Source: an uncultured Isosphaeraceae bacterium (GTDB lineage: Bacteria; Planctomycetota; Planctomycetia; Isosphaerales; Isosphaeraceae). Taken from it: DNA of 64,000 nucleotides. The translations under genes were made by a program, and so were the position numbers. Positions 60,464-64,000 of the stretch are shown here, piece by piece (the first letter of the stretch is position 1; each line of letters starts with the position of its first letter). The notes beneath the pieces were generated by a model that saw only the letters and a program-made list of their open reading frames with translations, had not been told where the DNA came from and made no database searches. The DNA is taken from assembly GCA_945957605.1 (NCBI GenBank), contig CAMFLR010000024.1:38841-102840 (forward strand), written 5' to 3'.

Positions 60464-61093
60464 ATGGGACGTCATATCGGGCCGGTTTGCCGGCTCTGCC
60501 GCCGAGAAGGTTTGAAGCTGTATCTCAAGGGAACTCGTTGCGACACGCCGAAATGCGCCGTCGAGCGCCGTGAAGGCGTTCCGGGCATGCACCAGTTCCG
60601 CCGCGGCAAGGCCAGCGAATACTCGGTCCGCCTCCGTGAGAAGCAGAAGGTCAAGCGGTACTACGGAATCTTCGAGCGTCAGTTCCGTAAGTATTACGAA
60701 CTGGCCAGCCGCCGCCCGGGTAACACCGGTGACGCCTTGATGGCCCTTCTCGAGCGCCGTCTCGACAACGTGGTCACCCGCCTCGGGTTCGCGACCAGCC
60801 GCGCCCAGGCCCGGCAGATGATCACCCACGGCCACATCCAGGTGAACGGCCGCAAGCTCGACATTCCGAGCTACCTGGTCCGCGCCGGCGACACGATCAA
60901 GGTCAAGGATCGCGAGCACTCGAAGAAGCTCGCCAGCGACAACCTGGCGACCGAAGGGATGCCGCCGGTTCCCGAATGGCTCGACCGCGCTGGCGGGGAA
61001 GTCCCCGAAGGCCGCGTGTCCCGCCTGCCGGCCACGCAGGATATTTCGCTGCCGGTCACCCCGCAGCTCATCGTCGAATTGCTCAGCCGTTAA
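60464..61093 (+). CDS. rpsD: 30S ribosomal protein S4
   Basis: The 209-residue protein has GPVCRLCRREGLKLYLKGTRC near the start, a KQKVKRYYGIFERQFRKYYELA region and the S4 RNA-binding domain (about 96-160) with LDNVVTRLGFATSRAQARQMI. S4 begins 30S assembly. A Cys-containing N-terminus (CRLC at 9-12 region, then Cys25 and Cys30) suggests the zinc-binding form. ATG 60464 is the start. Confidence 0.95.
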   Translation: MGRHIGPVCRLCRREGLKLYLKGTRCDTPKCAVERREGVPGMHQFRRGKASEYSVRLREKQKVKRYYGIFERQFRKYYELASRRPGNTGDALMALLERRLDNVVTRLGFATSRAQARQMITHGHIQVNGRKLDIPSYLVRAGDTIKVKDREHSKKLASDNLATEGMPPVPEWLDRAGGEVPEGRVSRLPATQDISLPVTPQLIVELLSR

Positions 61094-61172
61094 GCCAACG
61101 TCCGTTCGCCGGCCGTCTCCCAGGCGGCCGGTCTCCGCTGTTCGGGTCATTAACGCCACGAGAGACTTCACC

Positions 61173-61190
61173 TCGGCCGTTCGCGGCCGA
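61173..61190 (+). repeat. TTCG-loop hairpin between rpsD and rpoA
   Basis: A perfect 7-bp stem (TCGGCCG/CGGCCGA) encloses a TTCG tetraloop. It lies in the 204-nt spacer before rpoA, which has other GC-rich inverted segments. No T-run follows, so termination is unlikely. Confidence 0.6.
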
Positions 61191-61297
61191 AATCGGGTTG
61201 ACCGGCCGTGCTTCTCGCGAGGTGCGGCCCCTGGCCCGTTCCGCTTCTTTTCGGTTTCGGTCGCATACGGACCGCTTCCCCTTGGAGACCTCGCGCG

Positions 61298-62290
61298 ATG
61301 CGCATTCGTTGGCGCGGCCTCGAGCTTCCCAGTCGCGTGGTTTGCCTCCGCGACAAACTGACCGACTCTTTCGGCGAGTTCCACGTCGAACCGTTCGAGC
61401 GCGGATTCGGTCACACCGTCGGTAACAGCCTTCGGCGCATCCTGCTGTCCAGCCTCGAAGGCAGCGCCGTCACGACCATCAAGATCCAGGGCGTTCAGCA
61501 CGAGTTCTCGTCGATCCCCGGGATGGTCGAGGACATCACCGACCTCGTCCTCAACCTGAAGCTCCTCGTGGTGAAGAACCACTCCGAGAGCAACCGGACG
61601 ATCCGGATCGAACGCGACCGCCGTGGTGTCGTCACTGCCGCCGACATCATCCACGACGAGTCGATCGAGATCATCAATCCCGACCACATCCTCTGCACGC
61701 TGACCGACGACGTGCCGTTCGCGATCGACATGACGGTCGAGAACGGTCGCGGCTACCGGACAGCAGCGGAAGGTCATACCGACGACCTCGAAGTCGGCGC
61801 GATTCCGATCGACGCGATGTTCAGCCCGGTTCGCCGCGTCGAATACCTCGTCGAGAACACCCGCGTCGGCCAGCGGACGAACTACGACAAGCTCGTGATG
61901 CGAATCTGGACCACCGGCACGCTTGGGCCCGAAATGGCCCTGGTGGAAGCCGCCAAGATTCTCCGCAAGCACCTGAATCCGTTCGTGCAGTACCACGAGC
62001 CCGGCCCGGGTCTCCCGGCCGACGGCGCGGGTGCCGATCGCTACGGCGACCTGCCGCTCGACGCCGAGCTCGAGCGCAAGCTCAACATGAGCCTCGCCGA
62101 GCTGGAACTCTCAGTGCGTGCCACGAACTGCCTTGAATCCGAAGGGATCACCACCGTTCGCGACCTGGTAAGCAAGAGCGAAGAGCAATTGCTGACCGTG
62201 CGCAACTTCGGTGAAACGACCCTGAAGGAAGTGAAGGCGAAGCTCAACGAAATCAACCTCGACCTCGGCATGAACGTTTCGTCGCGCTGA
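61298..62290 (+). CDS. rpoA: DNA-directed RNA polymerase subunit alpha
   Basis: The 330-residue protein has the alpha N-terminal domain (EPFERGFGHTVGNSLRRILL, about 28-47) with the dimer and beta/beta-prime contact region, and the C-terminal domain (about 255-325) with LELSVRATNCLESEGI, the helix-hairpin-helix that binds UP elements and regulators. It is normal in length. The start at 61298 has a TTGGAGA site upstream. rplQ follows after 122 nt. Confidence 0.96.
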   Translation: MRIRWRGLELPSRVVCLRDKLTDSFGEFHVEPFERGFGHTVGNSLRRILLSSLEGSAVTTIKIQGVQHEFSSIPGMVEDITDLVLNLKLLVVKNHSESNRTIRIERDRRGVVTAADIIHDESIEIINPDHILCTLTDDVPFAIDMTVENGRGYRTAAEGHTDDLEVGAIPIDAMFSPVRRVEYLVENTRVGQRTNYDKLVMRIWTTGTLGPEMALVEAAKILRKHLNPFVQYHEPGPGLPADGAGADRYGDLPLDAELERKLNMSLAELELSVRATNCLESEGITTVRDLVSKSEEQLLTVRNFGETTLKEVKAKLNEINLDLGMNVSSR

Positions 62291-62412
62291 GGCATCGATC
62301 GGCCCAAACGAAATCAGGGGCGGCCGGCAACGCCGCGAGTTTGACTCGAAAAACCGCCCTGCCTCGTTGGGATTCATTCATCGCTACTCATTAACGATAT
62401 CCAGATAATCCC

Positions 62413-62823
62413 ATGCGTCACAAGAAAGCCGGCCGCAAGTTCAAGCGTTCGCCATCTCACCGGCGGATGCTGCTCCGTAACCTGGCCACCGCCCTCATCG
62501 AGCACGGCCGGATCGAAACGACCCTCGCCAAGGCGAAGGAAGTTCAGCCGTTCGTCGAGAAGCTGATCACGCTCGCGAAGGATGGCTGGAACCTGAACAA
62601 CTTCCGCCGCGTCAACGCCGTGCTGACGCAGAAGAAGATCACGTTCTCGCTGTTCCATGAAGTCGGCCCGCGTTTCGCCGGCCGCTCGGGCGGTTACACC
62701 CGCATCTACAAGCTGGCGAAGGTCCGCCAGGGCGATGCGGCTCAGATGGCCGTGATCTCGCTCCTCGGCGCCGACGAGAAGGTCAAGGCCCCGGCTCCCA
62801 AGCCGGTCGTCACGACCGCCTGA
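62413..62823 (+). CDS. rplQ: 50S ribosomal protein L17
   Basis: The 136-residue protein begins MRHKKAGRKFKRSPSHRRML and has LLRNLATALIEHGRIETTLAKAKE (about 20-43), characteristic of L17. The gene closes the alpha operon and is followed directly by a strong intrinsic terminator. Confidence 0.96.
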   Translation: MRHKKAGRKFKRSPSHRRMLLRNLATALIEHGRIETTLAKAKEVQPFVEKLITLAKDGWNLNNFRRVNAVLTQKKITFSLFHEVGPRFAGRSGGYTRIYKLAKVRQGDAAQMAVISLLGADEKVKAPAPKPVVTTA

Positions 62824-62843
62824 TCTCGCTGCTACCAAGATTC

Positions 62844-62900
62844 AAAACGGCCCAGATCCGAAGTGCGAAACGCGCTCCTTCGGATCTGGGCCGTTTTGCG
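62844..62900 (+). terminator. Strong intrinsic terminator closing the ribosomal cluster
   Basis: A 20-bp perfect stem (62844-62863 with 62878-62897) with a 14-nt loop has A-rich and T-rich ends (AAAA and TTTT), so it can act in either direction. It starts 21 nt after the rplQ stop. Confidence 0.92.
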
Positions 62901-62940
62901 CTTTCATGCTATGCTATCGAGCTGAAAGAGTGGGTTTTAG

Positions 62941-63018
62941 ATTGGGTGCCACTGACTATGCCAGTGTCTTATTCTTGGTCTCCGTCGAAGAGCACTGGCA
63001 TAGCCAGTGGCACCCAAT
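62941..63018. repeat. Long palindromic intergenic repeat (26-nt arms)
   Basis: The left arm (62941-62966) matches the inverse of the right arm (62993-63018) with one mismatch and a 26-nt spacer. The arms read ATTGGGTGCCACTG and continue with a CTATGCCAGTG-like motif. It sits between the ribosomal terminator and the HIT gene. It may be one copy of an interspersed planctomycete palindrome with GGGTGCC/GGGTGGC ends. Confidence 0.85.
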
Positions 63019-63062
63019 TCTTTGGTGTTGAGTTTGTTTTGAGCCGCTGAGGAAGCCGAATC

Positions 63063-63494
63063 ATGTCACTCCGCGACCCCAACTGCATCTTCTGCAAGAT
63101 CATCGCGGGCGATATCCCCTCCTCACGCGTGCTTGAAACCGAAACTGCTCTCGCCTTCCTCGACATCAACCCGATCAATCATGGGCATGTTTTGCTCGTG
63201 CCCAAAGCGCACCATCCAGCAATCTTCGACCTCGGCGAAGAGGAAGCCGCCGAAACCGCTCGATTGCTACCACGCCTCGCCCGCGCAATCCGGAAGGCGA
63301 CCGGTGCCGACGGCCTGAATGTGATCATCAACAATGGCGACTGCGCCGGCCAAACGATCTTCCACGGCCACTGGCACATCGTCCCGCGATTCAAGGCCGA
63401 CGCGGTCAACTGGCCCTGGCCGCACTCGCCGTATAGCGGTGACGAACTCGGCCAGATGCAGTTCCGCGTCAAGCGCGAACTCGAGGCTGAGTGA
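63063..63494 (+). CDS. HIT family nucleotide-binding protein
   Basis: The 143-residue protein begins CIFCKIIAGDIPSSRV and has the histidine triad HGHWH (about 101-105) before IVPRF, as in the Hint branch. It hydrolyses nucleoside phosphoramidates or related compounds. The start is ATG 63063. It lies after the palindromic repeat and likely has its own promoter. Confidence 0.94.
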   Translation: MSLRDPNCIFCKIIAGDIPSSRVLETETALAFLDINPINHGHVLLVPKAHHPAIFDLGEEEAAETARLLPRLARAIRKATGADGLNVIINNGDCAGQTIFHGHWHIVPRFKADAVNWPWPHSPYSGDELGQMQFRVKRELEAE

Positions 63495-63511
63495 ACCAAG
63501 TTCAGACGTTG

Positions 63512-63916
63512 TTAGTCATCGCGAGCTTCGATCGAATCGACAAGTTGCTGAAGCCAGGCGTCGAAACTCACGAACTTGATCGAGCGATCATCCCAATCGT
63601 GCCAGAACGCAATCAACTGCCCTGGAGTGCCGCCGTCTTCCGCAGTCAGGTCGAGACAAAGGTGATCTCCGCCTCCGTTGGCCAGGAACGGCACCCATCC
63701 CCGCCGCCACCATCGCGGGTCGTCAAAGTCCGAGTCGATCATTCCGTCGAGTAAATCCTTCGACTCGGTGATCTCTTCAAGCGAAGAGACCGTTCTGTTG
63801 TCCTGTATGCTTTCGTTGCAGTCTGAATCCTGGCCATCGCGCCATTGATAAAACAATCGAAATGAATCAGGCAGTTTAAGCGAGAACTGTAGCTCGAACG
63901 CATTTAGAGCGATTCC
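63512..63916 (-). pseudogene. SUKH (SMI1/KNR4) family gene fragment lacking its start
   Basis: On the minus strand the frame encodes a SUKH-like sequence, with LPDSFRLFYQWRDGQ (about residues 16-30 of the fragment) and a closing WLQQLVDSIEA. SUKH proteins are often immunity proteins to polymorphic toxins or scaffold proteins. The similarity reaches up to 63916, but there is no ATG or GTG in that part and the frame begins right after the TAG that ends the transposase-like sequence. The 5' end was therefore probably lost by insertion. A TTG at 63856 could still be used. Confidence 0.7.
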
Positions 63917-64000
63917 CTAATGACCATGGCGATATCCGCATGAATGGAACCACCCCTTGATATCTTGAACTGTAACGGTTTTTAGAGCCACTCCGATGGC
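63917..64000 (-). mobile_element. C-terminal end of an IS630-like transposase (partial, off the right edge)
   Basis: The minus-strand frame ending in TAG at 63917-63919 reads, for 27 codons, VALKTVTVQDIKGWFHSCGY and a short basic end. This is the pattern of the last helix of IS630-type DDE transposases (ALxxVT...DxxGWFxHCGY). The remainder of the gene lies outside the window. Its frame runs directly into the truncated SUKH gene. Assignment by a short motif only, so moderate. Confidence 0.6.

Noticed and set aside
60293..61996. 567-codon open frame on the minus strand across rpsD and rpoA
   Set aside because: It is a shadow of two conserved genes on the plus strand; composition is that of codon-biased antisense DNA.

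Overview
The window is high-GC chromosomal DNA from a planctomycete, most likely of the Isosphaeraceae/Gemmatales side of the phylum (inference from gene content; no rRNA is present). The pointers are a DUF1559 prepilin-like protein, a Cys/Tyr/Ser-repeat secreted protein, formylglycine-type and Thr-type sulfatase-fold proteins, an ECF42 sigma factor with its DGPF partner, a DUF1569 protein, an extra EF-G, and a loosely spaced ribosomal-protein cluster. No tRNA, rRNA or CRISPR array was seen.

Layout. 1-1154: two minus-strand genes (an HTTM membrane protein running off the left edge and a small membrane-anchored protein). 1477-5387: a Cys-repeat protein, a GT2 glycosyltransferase, then a metallopeptidase-like gene and a HigBA-type toxin-antitoxin module separated by an apparently exact 598-bp tandem duplication. 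5529-17231: mixed metabolic and membrane genes (DUF1559, FAD oxidoreductase, Gly-rich RNA-binding protein, two multi-span membrane proteins, inositol-phosphatase-like protein, DUF4188, DUF1569, a REC-GGDEF diguanylate cyclase). Within this part, about 10008-10217 looks like a structured RNA ending in a strong intrinsic terminator immediately before a membrane-protein gene. 17319-32880: Bax-inhibitor-like protein, a divergent NagA, an esterase, a truncated-globin/ankyrin fusion, a PadR/membrane pair, a trypsin-like protease, an ECF42/DGPF pair, an RluA pseudouridine synthase, a sulfatase, an exported methyltransferase, DUF488, a GNAT acetyltransferase and a small HTH protein. 33088-39883: periplasmic FKBP, a TPR-like and an ankyrin protein, VOC protein, EF-G paralogue. 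40403-45119: an operon of a small membrane protein, a phosphodiesterase-like AlkP protein, a small AlkP-like protein with no visible active site, and a membrane-anchored AlkP enzyme with Thr in the nucleophile position.

45257-62823 is the S10-spc-alpha ribosomal cluster, all on the plus strand: rpsJ, rplC, rplD, rplW, rplB, rpsS, rplV, rpsC, rplP, rpmC, rpsQ, rplN, rplX, rplE, rpsN, rpsH, rplF, rplR, rpsE, rplO, secY, map, rpmJ, rpsM, rpsK, rpsD, rpoA, rplQ, closed by a 20-bp perfect terminator stem. rpmD, adk and infA are not in their usual places. Many genes are 90-350 nt apart and the spacers carry perfect hairpins, some terminator-like, suggesting RNA-level control of individual segments. 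rpsC and rplP overlap by 62 nt in different frames. The window ends with a HIT protein, a SUKH-family gene lacking its 5' end, and the C-terminal codons of an IS630-like transposase that appears to have cut it.

Most interesting candidates: the structured RNA before the gene at 10229; the hairpin-bearing ribosomal operon; the tandem duplication that gives a truncated metallopeptidase the toxin locus's upstream signals; the globin-ankyrin fusion; the AlkP operon; and a rare-codon patch inside secY.
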